A stretch of DNA of 14,301 nucleotides. Origin: Romboutsia sp. 13368 (GTDB lineage: Bacteria; Bacillota; Clostridia; Peptostreptococcales; Peptostreptococcaceae). The stretch covers positions 2,151,147-2,165,447 of the forward strand of contig NZ_CP048741.1 of assembly GCF_018336475.1 (NCBI RefSeq). Reading direction: 5' to 3'. Below the pieces are notes generated by a model that saw only the letters and a program-made list of their open reading frames with translations, ran no database searches and had not been told where the DNA came from. Each line of letters opens with the position of its first letter. Position 1 is the first letter of the stretch. Of this stretch, positions 1-7,885 are shown piece by piece. A program made the translations under genes and the position numbers.

Positions 1-683
1 ACCCTCTTAGAAGTATATTCTAATAATCCTGGTAAATCTCCTGGAGTTAAGTTCCCAAATATTAACGCAGCTCTTACTGCAACAGATACAACATGTATAA
101 CAGATGTTACATCATACCCTAATGGTATAACCCTTAATTCTAGACCCATTTTTACTTCAGCTTCTATTGCTTGGTCTATTACTTTACCAACTAAGAAAGT
201 AAGTAAACCTTTAGATTGGTAATCTTTTATTATTTTAGCTGTAGTTTCAGAGTCTGGGCACTCTCCAAGTACAACTGCAACTCCTGGTATATCTCCTGTA
301 ACTAGTGGAACACCAAGTGATCTTATTATAGGGTCACTTATATGACCTGCACAAGGTTCACTATATGGAGATTCACTAGTTGCATATTTTATAGCTTCTA
401 TAACTTCAGCAGCAAGTGCTGTAGCTAATCCGGAATTTAATGCATGCTCTAATAAATGAGTTTTATTTATTAAGCTTTCTACTATTTCAAGAGCTCCTTC
501 TAAATCTCCTAAACAGTTCATTTTTTTTCCTGTTGCTGCATATATACATGGTAATGAATATGCAGTATCAGTGAATGCTACTTTATGTTCTCTTCCATTA
601 GCTTCTATAGCTTGGTTTAATAATCCTTTCGCAGCTTGTAATGCTTGCTCAGAACCTGTAAAAATTATATCAAATAAGTTCAC
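1..683 (-). CDS. acsB: CO-methylating acetyl-CoA synthase, N-terminal part (cut by window edge)
   Basis: This is the ACS subunit of the CODH/ACS complex, which condenses methyl-CFeSP, CO and CoA to acetyl-CoA. Only the first 227 codons are present. The frame stays open to base 1 and the 3' end lies outside the window. Translation gives VNLFDIIFTG at the start, then a DTAYSLP segment (residues 39-45), an AAEVIEAIKYAT helix and DIPGVAVVLGECPDSE. These align by eye with the N-terminal CODH-contacting domain of Moorella ACS (DTAYYLP, IIEALRY, IPGEAIILGRAKDS). The A-cluster cysteines belong to the C-terminal domain and are not in view. The start is GTG at 683, preceded by AAAAAGGGGG with a 9-base spacer; no in-frame ATG fits better. 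It lies 44 bases after acsE. The stretch before DTAY is about 18 residues shorter than in Moorella. Confidence 0.93.
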   Translation of the reverse strand, partial: MNLFDIIFTGSEQALQAAKGLLNQAIEANGREHKVAFTDTAYSLPCIYAATGKKMNCLGDLEGALEIVESLINKTHLLEHALNSGLATALAAEVIEAIKYATSESPYSEPCAGHISDPIIRSLGVPLVTGDIPGVAVVLGECPDSETTAKIIKDYQSKGLLTFLVGKVIDQAIEAEVKMGLELRVIPLGYDVTSVIHVVSVAVRAALIFGNLTPGDLPGLLEYTSKR

Positions 684-692
684 TCTATATTT

Positions 693-702
693 CCCCCTTT
701 TT
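693..702 (-). promoter_or_regulatory. Ribosome binding site that fixes the GTG start of acsB
   Basis: The minus strand reads AAAAAGGGGG, nine bases before GTG at 683-681. It is the only strong Shine-Dalgarno between the acsE stop and the acsB reading frame, so it supports initiation at GTG. Confidence 0.75.
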
Positions 703-727
703 AAACTTCTTTATCTATGTTTATATC

Positions 728-1540
728 TTATATATTAAATGCAAATGAACCTTCATTTAACTCTAAGAATGAGTCTGCATATAAAGAAGCTCCTCTTATT
801 ATGTCACAAGATTTTATCGTTCTCATTAATTCTTCATCACAAGGATTTACTATAGCTGAACTAAATCCATTAGCCATAGCCATAGCTAGCCAAGCACTGT
901 CTAATATAGGTCTTAAATGTTTTGGGCAACCATTAGAAACATTAGATAATCCTCCAGTTGTTAATAATCCCATTTCAGTCATCATTCTTATAGCTTCTAA
1001 AACTTCCATTTGCTTTTCTTGCATTCCTTTTATAACTAAGCATAATGGGTCAAATAACATATCTTCTGGTTCTAATCCTGCCATTAAACCTCTTTCTAAC
1101 ATTTCTTGGCAGTAAGCCATACGCTCATCATTATCTCTTGGTATACCTTCTTTAGCACATAAAGCTATAACTTTAGCTTCATATTCTCCTGCTAAATCTA
1201 TTAAATCTATTCTTCCACCTGCATCAGCAGAGTTTATTATTGGTTTTCCATGAGTTCTATCATATACTTTAAGTCCTGCTTCTATAGCTTTTCTATTTGC
1301 AGTATCTAAAGCTAATGGAACATTATTAAATTCTTTTTGAAGTAACTGAACACCCCAAGTCATTAATTCTTCTCCATCTCTTTCTGCAGGTCCTATATTA
1401 AAATCTATGTAATGTGCACCAGCTTCTAATTGTTCTTTAGCTCTTTTTAATATTGGTTCAGGGTCTCTTTCAGCTAAAGCTTTTCTTATTGATGGTGATA
1501 TACAGTGTATTCTTTCACCTATTACTAAAAATTTTTCCAT
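728..1540 (-). CDS. acsE: 5-methyltetrahydrofolate:corrinoid/iron-sulfur protein methyltransferase
   Basis: This cytoplasmic TIM-barrel protein of the pterin-binding family has 270 residues (Moorella MeTr has 262). It moves the methyl group from methyl-THF to Co(I) of the corrinoid iron-sulfur protein. Visible family landmarks are GERIHCISPSIRKAL (8-22), DFNIGPAERDG (46-56), LALDTAN (76-82), INSADA (102-107), LFDPL (162-166) and GLSNVSNGCP (197-206). By alignment to Moorella MeTr, the folate-binding residues D75, N96, D160 and N199 correspond to D79, N103, D164 and N200, so the site looks intact. The C-terminal CDEELM and YADSF segments also match. The start has TAGGGGGAT in front. It sits between acsC and acsB, next to both its protein substrate and the enzyme that takes the methyl group. 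Confidence 0.96.
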   Translation of the reverse strand: MEKFLVIGERIHCISPSIRKALAERDPEPILKRAKEQLEAGAHYIDFNIGPAERDGEELMTWGVQLLQKEFNNVPLALDTANRKAIEAGLKVYDRTHGKPIINSADAGGRIDLIDLAGEYEAKVIALCAKEGIPRDNDERMAYCQEMLERGLMAGLEPEDMLFDPLCLVIKGMQEKQMEVLEAIRMMTEMGLLTTGGLSNVSNGCPKHLRPILDSAWLAMAMANGFSSAIVNPCDEELMRTIKSCDIIRGASLYADSFLELNEGSFAFNI

Positions 1541-1577
1541 TTATTTATCCCCCTATAAGTTACTTTTTTATTTTTTT

Positions 1578-1608
1578 AAATAGTAGCTAAATATATTAGC
1601 TACTATTT
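1578..1608. other. 13-bp perfect hairpin in the acsC-acsE gap
   Basis: AAATAGTAGCTAA (1578-1590) and its exact complement TTAGCTACTATTT (1596-1608) are separated by a 5-base loop. It begins 11 bases after the acsC stop codon. In the transcribed (minus) direction it is followed by TTTAAAAAAATAAAA, not a U-tract, so it does not look like a standard intrinsic terminator. A role in 3'-end protection or processing, or in limiting readthrough, is possible. Confidence 0.6.
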
Positions 1609-1619
1609 TTATTTATGTA

Positions 1620-2996
1620 TTATGCATTTGCTACTGCTTGATCTTGCTTAGCTTTGTAATCTTTTAAGAACTTAGGTATTTCCATAGATTCTTCTGTACC
1701 TATTATTACATTCCATCCTGGTAAGTTCTCTTCTATATCACCTTTTAATACAGCAACTTTTCCTGGTATTATTAAATCTCTATTTTTAGTCATTTCTTCA
1801 ACTTTACTTTCTTTTATAAAGTTAGCTATGCTACTTCCACTGAACTTACCTGCAGACCAAGCAGTTAATACAGAGTATCCTCCTGCATCTGGTATAGCTA
1901 AGTATGCTGGAACTTTAGATCTTTCTATATCTCCAGATACTATGAAGTAAGTTAATGCAAAGTCAACAGTAACCATTACTGGTGAATTTTCATCTGCGTT
2001 ATTCATTGGATATATTTTTGGTTCAACTCTCATTGGTTTTTGTGGGTCAGTGTAGATATTTTGTCTTAATGCGAATAGTGGTAATGCTTTTGAGTAATCT
2101 ATGTCATCTATTACTATTATAGATCCATATTTTATTGTAAACATTGATGATAGGGCTACTTCCATTTGTGGGTCATTATTTGATAATTTATTTGCAAATA
2201 CTATTGATGGGTATCCAAACGTTCTGTCTTGTTCTTTTAAGGCTATTCTTCTAACTTGAACAGCATTTGTAAATGTATCTTTTATACTTTCTCCAGTTAC
2301 ATCTAATAATAATTCTCTATATCCTAATCCTTGAATTGCTTCAATTGTAGAATATAATTCTTCTAAATTAGCAGCTTTTACACCTAATGCTAATTTAAGG
2401 TCTTTTACTAATTCAACCATGCCTTGGTAGTTATCTTTATTAGCTCCATAAACTATAGGTTTTTTATCTTTTAATATTTCTATAGCTTCTTTAGCTATTT
2501 CAACATTTTCACATACTATTATATGAGTTACATCTAATGTACTTTCGTTAACTCTATTTACTAAATTTAAGAATCCCTCTTTATTATCACGGTATTCTAA
2601 AACTACCATTTCAGCTTTCATTTCTTCGCCTATTCTTATATAGTTAACAGCTTTTATATTAGCTATTTTTAAATCTATTTGTTCATTAGTCATAGAATCA
2701 TCAAATGCTACTGCATATCTATTTCTATTTACTAATGTTTTTTCATGTCTAAATAGTACTGTTTCAGCACCTAATTCATATTCAGAACTTCCACTTCCTA
2801 CTTTTACACCTCTCATTAGAGGAGCTGTTGCTTCTGATAATTTTGCTAATGCATCATCAGACATATGTGGACACTTGTTTATTTCTACTGCTCCAGAAGC
2901 AACTTTCATACAGAAAGCCATACAAGTTGGAAATCCACAATCCTTACAGTTTTTCTTTGGTGTTAATTTAAATATATCTAAAGCTTTTAATGCCAT
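1620..2996 (-). CDS. acsC: Corrinoid/iron-sulfur protein large (gamma) subunit
   Basis: This subunit carries the corrinoid that shuttles methyl groups from AcsE to acetyl-CoA synthase; it pairs with AcsD. It has 458 residues, close to the roughly 446 of Moorella AcsC. The N-terminal domain has the [4Fe-4S] motif CKDCGFPTC with C17, C20 and C25, then C42 in INKCPH; this cluster reduces Co(II) back to Co(I). A TIM-barrel region follows (about 90-320). The C-terminal cobalamin-binding domain (about 340-440) includes GGYSVLTAWSAGKFSGSSIA (372-391) and GKVAVLKGDIEENLPGW (412-428), the base-off B12 loops of the family. The TAGGGGGAAA sequence before ATG supports the start. It is 29 bases after acsD, which fits co-translation of the heterodimer. 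An extra cysteine (C29) lies beside the cluster motif. Confidence 0.97.
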   Translation of the reverse strand: MALKALDIFKLTPKKNCKDCGFPTCMAFCMKVASGAVEINKCPHMSDDALAKLSEATAPLMRGVKVGSGSSEYELGAETVLFRHEKTLVNRNRYAVAFDDSMTNEQIDLKIANIKAVNYIRIGEEMKAEMVVLEYRDNKEGFLNLVNRVNESTLDVTHIIVCENVEIAKEAIEILKDKKPIVYGANKDNYQGMVELVKDLKLALGVKAANLEELYSTIEAIQGLGYRELLLDVTGESIKDTFTNAVQVRRIALKEQDRTFGYPSIVFANKLSNNDPQMEVALSSMFTIKYGSIIVIDDIDYSKALPLFALRQNIYTDPQKPMRVEPKIYPMNNADENSPVMVTVDFALTYFIVSGDIERSKVPAYLAIPDAGGYSVLTAWSAGKFSGSSIANFIKESKVEEMTKNRDLIIPGKVAVLKGDIEENLPGWNVIIGTEESMEIPKFLKDYKAKQDQAVANA

Positions 2997-3025
2997 GATT
3001 TTTTCCCCCTAACCTTACAATTTAA

Positions 3026-3970
3026 TTAAGCTAACGCACTAACTAATTCTTTTATAGTTTCTACTGATTTTGGATGACGAAGTACAACTGCATTTGCTCC
3101 ACCAACTAAAGCACTTGTTGCAGTAGATACTTCCATGTTTATACCTCTTTGTTCCATGCATCCCCATTGAGGTTCATCTTCTATACTTGCTATAGATTCT
3201 TTAACATTCCAAGTCTCGAATGAAACTGGAGTTACTATAGGCATTTGTAATGTTTTATCATTTTGACCAAATGCAGCAAGTCTAATTCTATCCATAGTAG
3301 ATGCAACATACTCATATCCATAACCTACAGCTGAGCATCCTACATTCATAACTATATTTTCAGGTTTAACACCTAATTGAGTTAATAATACGTTTAATTG
3401 TTTAGCTAGGTTTATATCAACAGAAGTTTCAGCTGCTACTTTGTGGCTATATGCCATTGTAGATGCAGCACCAACTGCTTTATAGTTATCTTCTGTAGCT
3501 GCTAAGAATAAACAGTTATTACCGTCTAGTGATTGAGCTACTTTTTCAAATACCTTAGAATCTTTTTCATGGTTTCCACATCCTGCTATAACTACAGGTA
3601 AGCTAACTGATTCAACTACATCTTTAGCAACTTGTGCACATTCTTCAGGGCTTCTATCAAGACCATTTGGATCAGAACTTTCAAGCTTTAAACATATAAA
3701 GTCTGCGTTTAAATTTTCTTCTATGTACTTAGCCCACTTAACCGGACAATCGCAAACATCTTTATACATTTCTTTAAATCCATCAGTCCATCCTTCTGGA
3801 TAAACATCTAACATTTCTATTCCTACTTTTTGAGTATTTCCTGTATCTCCATCAAAGCTGTAAAATGGTAGTGTACTTTCTCCACCTATTTTTATTGCTT
3901 TTTCTCCTGTACCTATTTCTACTTCTGATACTTTTCCAGAATACTTTTGAACAGACATCTTAAATGCCAT
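3026..3970 (-). CDS. acsD: Corrinoid/iron-sulfur protein small (delta) subunit
   Basis: This is the partner subunit of AcsC and forms the CFeSP heterodimer; it is a TIM-barrel protein. Its 314 residues compare with 323 in Moorella. Recognisable family segments are ALPFYSFDG-like LPFYSFDGDTGN (34-45), FICLKLESSDPNG (91-103), VVIAGCGNHEKD (126-137), CLFLAATEDNYK (153-164), MNVGCSAVGYGYEY (208-221) and GGANAVVLRHPKSV (290-303). No metal motif of its own is expected, and none is seen. The start ATG follows TTAAGGGGGAAAA. It is 18 bases after the CooC-type ATPase gene and 29 bases before acsC, so the three genes are tightly coupled. Confidence 0.96.
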   Translation of the reverse strand: MAFKMSVQKYSGKVSEVEIGTGEKAIKIGGESTLPFYSFDGDTGNTQKVGIEMLDVYPEGWTDGFKEMYKDVCDCPVKWAKYIEENLNADFICLKLESSDPNGLDRSPEECAQVAKDVVESVSLPVVIAGCGNHEKDSKVFEKVAQSLDGNNCLFLAATEDNYKAVGAASTMAYSHKVAAETSVDINLAKQLNVLLTQLGVKPENIVMNVGCSAVGYGYEYVASTMDRIRLAAFGQNDKTLQMPIVTPVSFETWNVKESIASIEDEPQWGCMEQRGINMEVSTATSALVGGANAVVLRHPKSVETIKELVSALA

Positions 3971-3988
3971 AGCTTTTCCCCCTTAATA

Positions 3989-4759
3989 CTAATTTAATTC
4001 TAGTTTAGCCATTATATCACTTATGGCTATCTTAGCTTTTGACTCCTCTGGTAAATTAACTAATGGTATTCCTGAAGAATCATATTCATATATCATTTCA
4101 TCCATAGGTACTACTCCTATAAGGTTTAGATTATGTTTATCAATTTCCTCTTTTATCCCATCGTTTAATTTTCCACTTGGAACTTTATTTATAATTAAGT
4201 ATATATCTCCTACACTTAAGTTTAATTCTTTCGCTAAATCTCTTATTCTAGCAACAGCTTGAACACTTCTTCTTGAACAATCGCTAACTAATAAAAGTTT
4301 GTCTATATGCTTAGTTGTTTTTCTGCTTAGATGTTCCATTCCAGCTTCATTATCTATGACTAAATATTCATAAGCATCTGATAATTTATCAGTTTGCTCT
4401 CTTAATATCCCATTTACGTAACAGTAACACCCTTCTCCTTCAGATCTTCCCATTACCATTAAGTCATATCCTTCGCCTTCAGCTAAACAAGTATTTAATC
4501 TATATTGTAGGTATTGAGCTTTTGTCATTCCTCCTGGAAATGCATTCCCTTGCTTCTCCCTTTGGCTAACTTCTTCTCTTATTGAACCTATAGTAGTTTC
4601 AACTTCTATACCTAATACTTCATTTATATTTGCATTTGCATCTGCATCAACAACCAATACTGGTCCCTTATTATTAGTTGTTAGGTGATTGATTAAAAGC
4701 CCTGTAAGACTAGTCTTTCCAGTTCCACCTTTACCTGCTACTGCTATATTATATCCCAT
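3989..4759 (-). CDS. acsF: CooC/AcsF-type nickel-insertion ATPase beside the acs genes
   Basis: This MinD/SIMIBI-class P-loop ATPase has 256 residues. It has a deviant Walker A, GKGGTGKTS (9-17, signature lysine K10 and K15), VVDADANANINEVLG (36-50) with a switch aspartate, and VIDNEAGMEHLSRKT (134-148), the CooC/AcsF-type Walker B region. EGEGCYCYVNG (107-117) holds C111 and C113. In Carboxydothermus CooC1 the equivalent CxC pair of the dimer binds nickel or zinc. The family matures the C-cluster of CODH (CooC) or the A-cluster of ACS (AcsF). The position directly before acsD, acsC, acsE and acsB suggests the ACS-directed role, while the other copy stands next to cooS. This split is inferred from position only; cooC2 would be an equally fair name. 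It starts after AAAGGGGGAAA, 59 bases downstream of lpdA. Confidence 0.88.
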   Translation of the reverse strand: MGYNIAVAGKGGTGKTSLTGLLINHLTTNNKGPVLVVDADANANINEVLGIEVETTIGSIREEVSQREKQGNAFPGGMTKAQYLQYRLNTCLAEGEGYDLMVMGRSEGEGCYCYVNGILREQTDKLSDAYEYLVIDNEAGMEHLSRKTTKHIDKLLLVSDCSRRSVQAVARIRDLAKELNLSVGDIYLIINKVPSGKLNDGIKEEIDKHNLNLIGVVPMDEMIYEYDSSGIPLVNLPEESKAKIAISDIMAKLELN

Positions 4760-4785
4760 ACCAAGATTTCCCCCTTTGTTTTTGT

Positions 4786-4816
4786 CAAAACAGAGCTTTT
4801 AATTTACTCTGTTTTG
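4786..4816. other. 10-bp hairpin between lpdA and the acsF/cooC2 gene
   Basis: CAAAACAGAG (4786-4795) and CTCTGTTTTG (4807-4816) are perfect inverted repeats around an 11-base loop. The stem starts two bases after the lpdA stop. In the transcribed direction it is followed by ACAAAAACAAAGGGGG, the ribosome binding site of the next gene, with no U-tract. It is therefore unlikely to terminate transcription efficiently. Confidence 0.6.
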
Positions 4817-4818
4817 TA

Positions 4819-6216
4819 TTAAGCTTGTGCTTTATCTAATTTTGGAGCTGCATGAACACATTCTCCATGAACATCGTGAAGTGCTTCCATTAAACCTTCA
4901 GATAATGTTGGATGTGCATGTATAACATCTCCTACTTGCTCTACAGTTAATCCTAAATGTACTGCAAGTGATAATTCTGTTAATAAATCTGTTGCATGAG
5001 GACCTACTACTGATGCACCTACTATTTTATCTTCACTATCAGCAAGAACTTTTATAAATCCTTGTATATGACCAATAGCTTGAGCCTTTCCTAATCCTCT
5101 AAAGTCAAATTTACCTACATTATACTCAACACCTTCAGTATCTAATTGCTTTTGAGTTTTTCCAACTGCAGCAACTTCAGGTTCAGTATATACACATCTT
5201 GGCACTGCTGTATAATCTACACTTTTAGATTTTCCAAAAGCATTTTCTACAGCTATTATTCCTTCCTTAGAAGCAACATGTGCAAGCATTGGAGTATTTA
5301 TTAAATCTCCTATTGCATATATACCTTCTACATTAGTTTCAAGGTTTTCATTAACCACTATTTTACCTCTGTTTAACTCTATCCCTAATTCCTCTATTCC
5401 AGAGCCTTCAATATTTGGTTTTCTACCTATAGCAGCTAATACATATTGAGTAGTTACTTTACTTCCGTCTGATAATGTTGATACTACTTCGTCCCCTACT
5501 ACTTCGCAAGAATCAACTCCATTTTCTAGTAGTACTTTAATTTTATCTTTTTTAAATTGTCTATGCAACTGTTTTACAACATCTTTATCTTCAAAAGGTA
5601 ATAGTTGTTCTCCTCTTTGAACTATAGTAATTTCAGTGCCTAAAGCCCCAAAAAACTGACCTATTTCGCAACCGATTACCCCTCCTCCTATGATTAACAT
5701 AGACTTAGGTAATTCAGTTAATCCTAGTACTTCATCACTAGTGATTATACGTTTTTTATCATAAGGAATCGTAGGTGGTACTACAGGAACTGAACCATTT
5801 GCTAATATTATTTTATCAGCATTTATAGTTTCTACTGAACCGTCATCCTTAGTAACTTCTATAGTATTCTTATCTACAAGCTTACCAAATCCATTTACTA
5901 AATTTATTCCTCTTTTTTCAAATAAGAACTCTATTCCACTTACTAACTGACTTACAACTTTATCTTTTCTAGCCATTACAGCACTAAAGTCTGTATTAAC
6001 TTCTCCCTCTATATTTATACCAAAGTCCTTAGCTTCTCTTATATTCATTAACATTGAAGAAGATGCAAGTAATGCTTTAGTAGGTATACATCCTACATTT
6101 AAGCAAGTTCCTCCAACTTTTTTCTTCTCTATAACTGTTACTTCAGCCCCAAGCATAGATGCTTTTATTGCTGCAACGTAACCTCCTGGTCCTCCTCCTA
6201 TAACTGCTATTTTCAT
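4819..6216 (-). CDS. lpdA: Dihydrolipoamide dehydrogenase (E3 / glycine cleavage L-protein type)
   Basis: This FAD disulfide oxidoreductase reoxidises dihydrolipoyl groups with a pyridine nucleotide. It has 465 residues and no N-terminal lipoyl domain. In order: FAD-binding GGGPGGYVAA (7-16), redox disulfide GGTCLNVGCIPTKALL (C38 and C43), nucleotide-binding GGGVIGCEIGQFFGALG (177-193), second FAD motif IYAIGDL, and C-terminal dimer domain with HAHPTLSE (catalytic pair H435 and E440). All catalytic residues are present. The residue ending the second beta strand of the nucleotide site is Q200, followed by R201, where NAD-specific E3 enzymes usually have Glu. In related clusters gcvH lies after acsB, so a link to glycine cleavage or glycine synthase is plausible. 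It lies between metF and the acs genes, starting after GGGGAGG. Confidence 0.95.
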   Translation of the reverse strand: MKIAVIGGGPGGYVAAIKASMLGAEVTVIEKKKVGGTCLNVGCIPTKALLASSSMLMNIREAKDFGINIEGEVNTDFSAVMARKDKVVSQLVSGIEFLFEKRGINLVNGFGKLVDKNTIEVTKDDGSVETINADKIILANGSVPVVPPTIPYDKKRIITSDEVLGLTELPKSMLIIGGGVIGCEIGQFFGALGTEITIVQRGEQLLPFEDKDVVKQLHRQFKKDKIKVLLENGVDSCEVVGDEVVSTLSDGSKVTTQYVLAAIGRKPNIEGSGIEELGIELNRGKIVVNENLETNVEGIYAIGDLINTPMLAHVASKEGIIAVENAFGKSKSVDYTAVPRCVYTEPEVAAVGKTQKQLDTEGVEYNVGKFDFRGLGKAQAIGHIQGFIKVLADSEDKIVGASVVGPHATDLLTELSLAVHLGLTVEQVGDVIHAHPTLSEGLMEALHDVHGECVHAAPKLDKAQA

Positions 6217-6260
6217 ATTAATCCTCCCCTATCGCAATTAAATTTTAGAATATCTTATTT

Positions 6261-7142
6261 TTATAATCCTGCTTCATCTAATATAGCTGGAACATTTTCT
6301 TCTGCTCCTATCGCCATTATATGAACACCATCACATAAGTCTTCTTCTCTTAATTGTCTTATGAATTCACCAGCCATCTTTATACCTTCAGATACCCAGT
6401 TTTCTTTTCCTACGGCTCTTAATCTCTCTATTTGATTATCTGGAACAAATATACCAGGAACATTTGCAGTCATGAATTTCGCCATTCCAGGAGATTTTAA
6501 AGGTACTATACCTGCTAATACCTTACAATTCATATGTCTAGTTAATTTTCTAAATTCTCTCATATGCTCTATATCGTATACAGCTTGAGTTTGGAAGAAT
6601 TTAGCCCCTGCATTTATTTTCTTTTGCATTTTCATTAATTGTATTTCTATTGGAGCATATTCTGGAGTAACTGACGCTCCTAAGTAGAATTCTGGAGAAC
6701 CTTTTAGTTCATTTCCAACTAAATCTTTTCCATCCATTAATGTTTCAGCTGTTTGAAGTATACCTATACAATCTAAGTCAAATACACCCTTAGCTTGTGG
6801 GTGGTCTCCAACTACTGTATGGTCTCCTGTTAAAGCTAACATATTTTTTATTCCAAATACACCAGCAGATAACATTTCACCTTGTATAGCTATTCTATTT
6901 CTATCTCTACCAGTCATTTGAAGTACTGGTTCTAATCCAACATCTTTTAATATTTTACATGTAGCAAGTGAAGTGGTTCTCATAACTGCAGATTGGAAAT
7001 CTGTAACATTAGCCGCATGAACTCTTCCTACTAATGGTTTTGCACATTCTACTAAATGTGAAAGGTCTGTTCCCTTGGGAGGTGCCATCTCAGTTGTAAC
7101 TGCAAACTTTCCACTTTCTAATGTTTCTCTTAATAAGCTCAT
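6261..7142 (-). CDS. metF: Methylenetetrahydrofolate reductase, flavin subunit
   Basis: This TIM-barrel flavoprotein reduces 5,10-methylene-THF to 5-methyl-THF, the last step of the methyl branch before AcsE. It has 293 residues, the short bacterial form. Visible landmarks are VTTEMAPPKGTD (15-26), with E18 at the place of the catalytic Glu in E. coli MetF, MTGRDRNR (76-83), MLALTGDHTV (101-110) with D107, LGASVTPEY (154-162) and GAKFFQTQAVYD (179-190). Together these form the flavin and folate pocket. It follows metV by 34 bases and precedes lpdA by 44. Its start is preceded by AAAAGGGGGAT. The tight coupling to metV indicates a MetVF heteromer as in acetogens, rather than a stand-alone NADH-dependent enzyme. 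Confidence 0.95.
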   Translation of the reverse strand: MSLLRETLESGKFAVTTEMAPPKGTDLSHLVECAKPLVGRVHAANVTDFQSAVMRTTSLATCKILKDVGLEPVLQMTGRDRNRIAIQGEMLSAGVFGIKNMLALTGDHTVVGDHPQAKGVFDLDCIGILQTAETLMDGKDLVGNELKGSPEFYLGASVTPEYAPIEIQLMKMQKKINAGAKFFQTQAVYDIEHMREFRKLTRHMNCKVLAGIVPLKSPGMAKFMTANVPGIFVPDNQIERLRAVGKENWVSEGIKMAGEFIRQLREEDLCDGVHIMAIGAEENVPAILDEAGL

Positions 7143-7176
7143 TAAAAATATCCCCCTTTTAACCTTTTAAAAGTTC

Positions 7177-7857
7177 TTATGCCTTAGCAGAAGCTTTTTG
7201 TTGTTGCTTCTGTTTGATGTTTAAGTATCTTGGATTATTTTGTTTAGAGTAATCTTTCATTGGTCTCATTTCTAAAAGATTATCTAATTGATCGATTTCT
7301 TTTAATCTTTCATATATCATTACCCAAGCACAATCATTTTCTTGACTTATCTCACATTTACCATTTTTTGCTCCACCACATGCACCATTTATTAATCCTT
7401 TAGCACATACAGTTACAGGACATATTCCTCCTGTCCATCCAAGTTCACATTGTCCACAAGCCTTACAAGCTTCTTCAAATTCTCCAACTCTTTTTGTTTC
7501 TCCTATAAACATAGTGTTGTTCGCTGGATAAACAGCTTTCTTTTTAAGATTTTTCACTATAGTTTGTGTTCCATCTCCGCAAGCTAAAGATAAAACTGCA
7601 TCTGCATCTGCTATTTCTGTTTTCAGGGCTTTTAAATCTTTTTTAGATTTTAGTAAGTTACACGCTGGGTCTAATATCGTATAACCTAGAACAGTTTTTC
7701 CTTCTGATTCCAATGCTTCTTTCATTTTTAGAACTTCTTCTGTTCCACCACTTTTACAAGTTGCAGCACATTGATTACATCCAACTAAAACTACTTTTTC
7801 AGCATTTTTTAAAAATCCCAGGATTTCACTCATAGGCTTATTTTCAGAAATTATCAT
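7177..7857 (-). CDS. metV: Methylenetetrahydrofolate reductase cysteine-rich partner subunit
   Basis: MetV is the small metal-containing subunit of acetogen-type MTHFR; the family carries the 'MTHFR C-terminal' domain. The protein has 226 residues and many cysteines: VGCNQCAATC (C27, C30, C34), then C66 and C93, then CKACGQCELGWTGGICPVTV (C131, C134, C137, C146), followed by C151, C160, C168 and C176. CxxCxxC and the later cysteines are consistent with Fe-S and/or zinc binding; which metal sits where cannot be read from the sequence. The C-terminus is basic and Gln/Lys-rich (KQKQQQKASAKA). It probably passes electrons to the MetF flavin. It follows folD by 28 bases and has TAGGGGGAA seven bases before ATG. 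No RnfC2-like electron-input gene lies in the window. Confidence 0.9.
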   Translation of the reverse strand: MIISENKPMSEILGFLKNAEKVVLVGCNQCAATCKSGGTEEVLKMKEALESEGKTVLGYTILDPACNLLKSKKDLKALKTEIADADAVLSLACGDGTQTIVKNLKKKAVYPANNTMFIGETKRVGEFEEACKACGQCELGWTGGICPVTVCAKGLINGACGGAKNGKCEISQENDCAWVMIYERLKEIDQLDNLLEMRPMKDYSKQNNPRYLNIKQKQQQKASAKA

Positions 7858-7885
7858 CTCTATTCCCCCTAAAACTTATAATATA

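Noticed and set aside
717..1115. Plus-strand open frame of 132 codons
   Set aside because: It lies antisense inside acsE, has no ribosome binding site and its translation shows no family features; it is a shadow of the acsE codons.
1578..1608. Intrinsic terminator ending the transcript between acsC and acsE
   Set aside because: The stem is perfect but has no U-tract in the direction of transcription; the short T-run lies on the plus-strand side, where there is no gene to terminate.
4023..4262. Plus-strand open frame of 79 codons
   Set aside because: Antisense to the acsF/cooC2 gene, with low-complexity hydrophobic and serine content that follows from the opposite-strand codons.
7164..7173. 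CTTTTAAAAG palindrome in the metV-metF gap
   Set aside because: It has no loop, is AT-rich and short; chance is the likeliest explanation.
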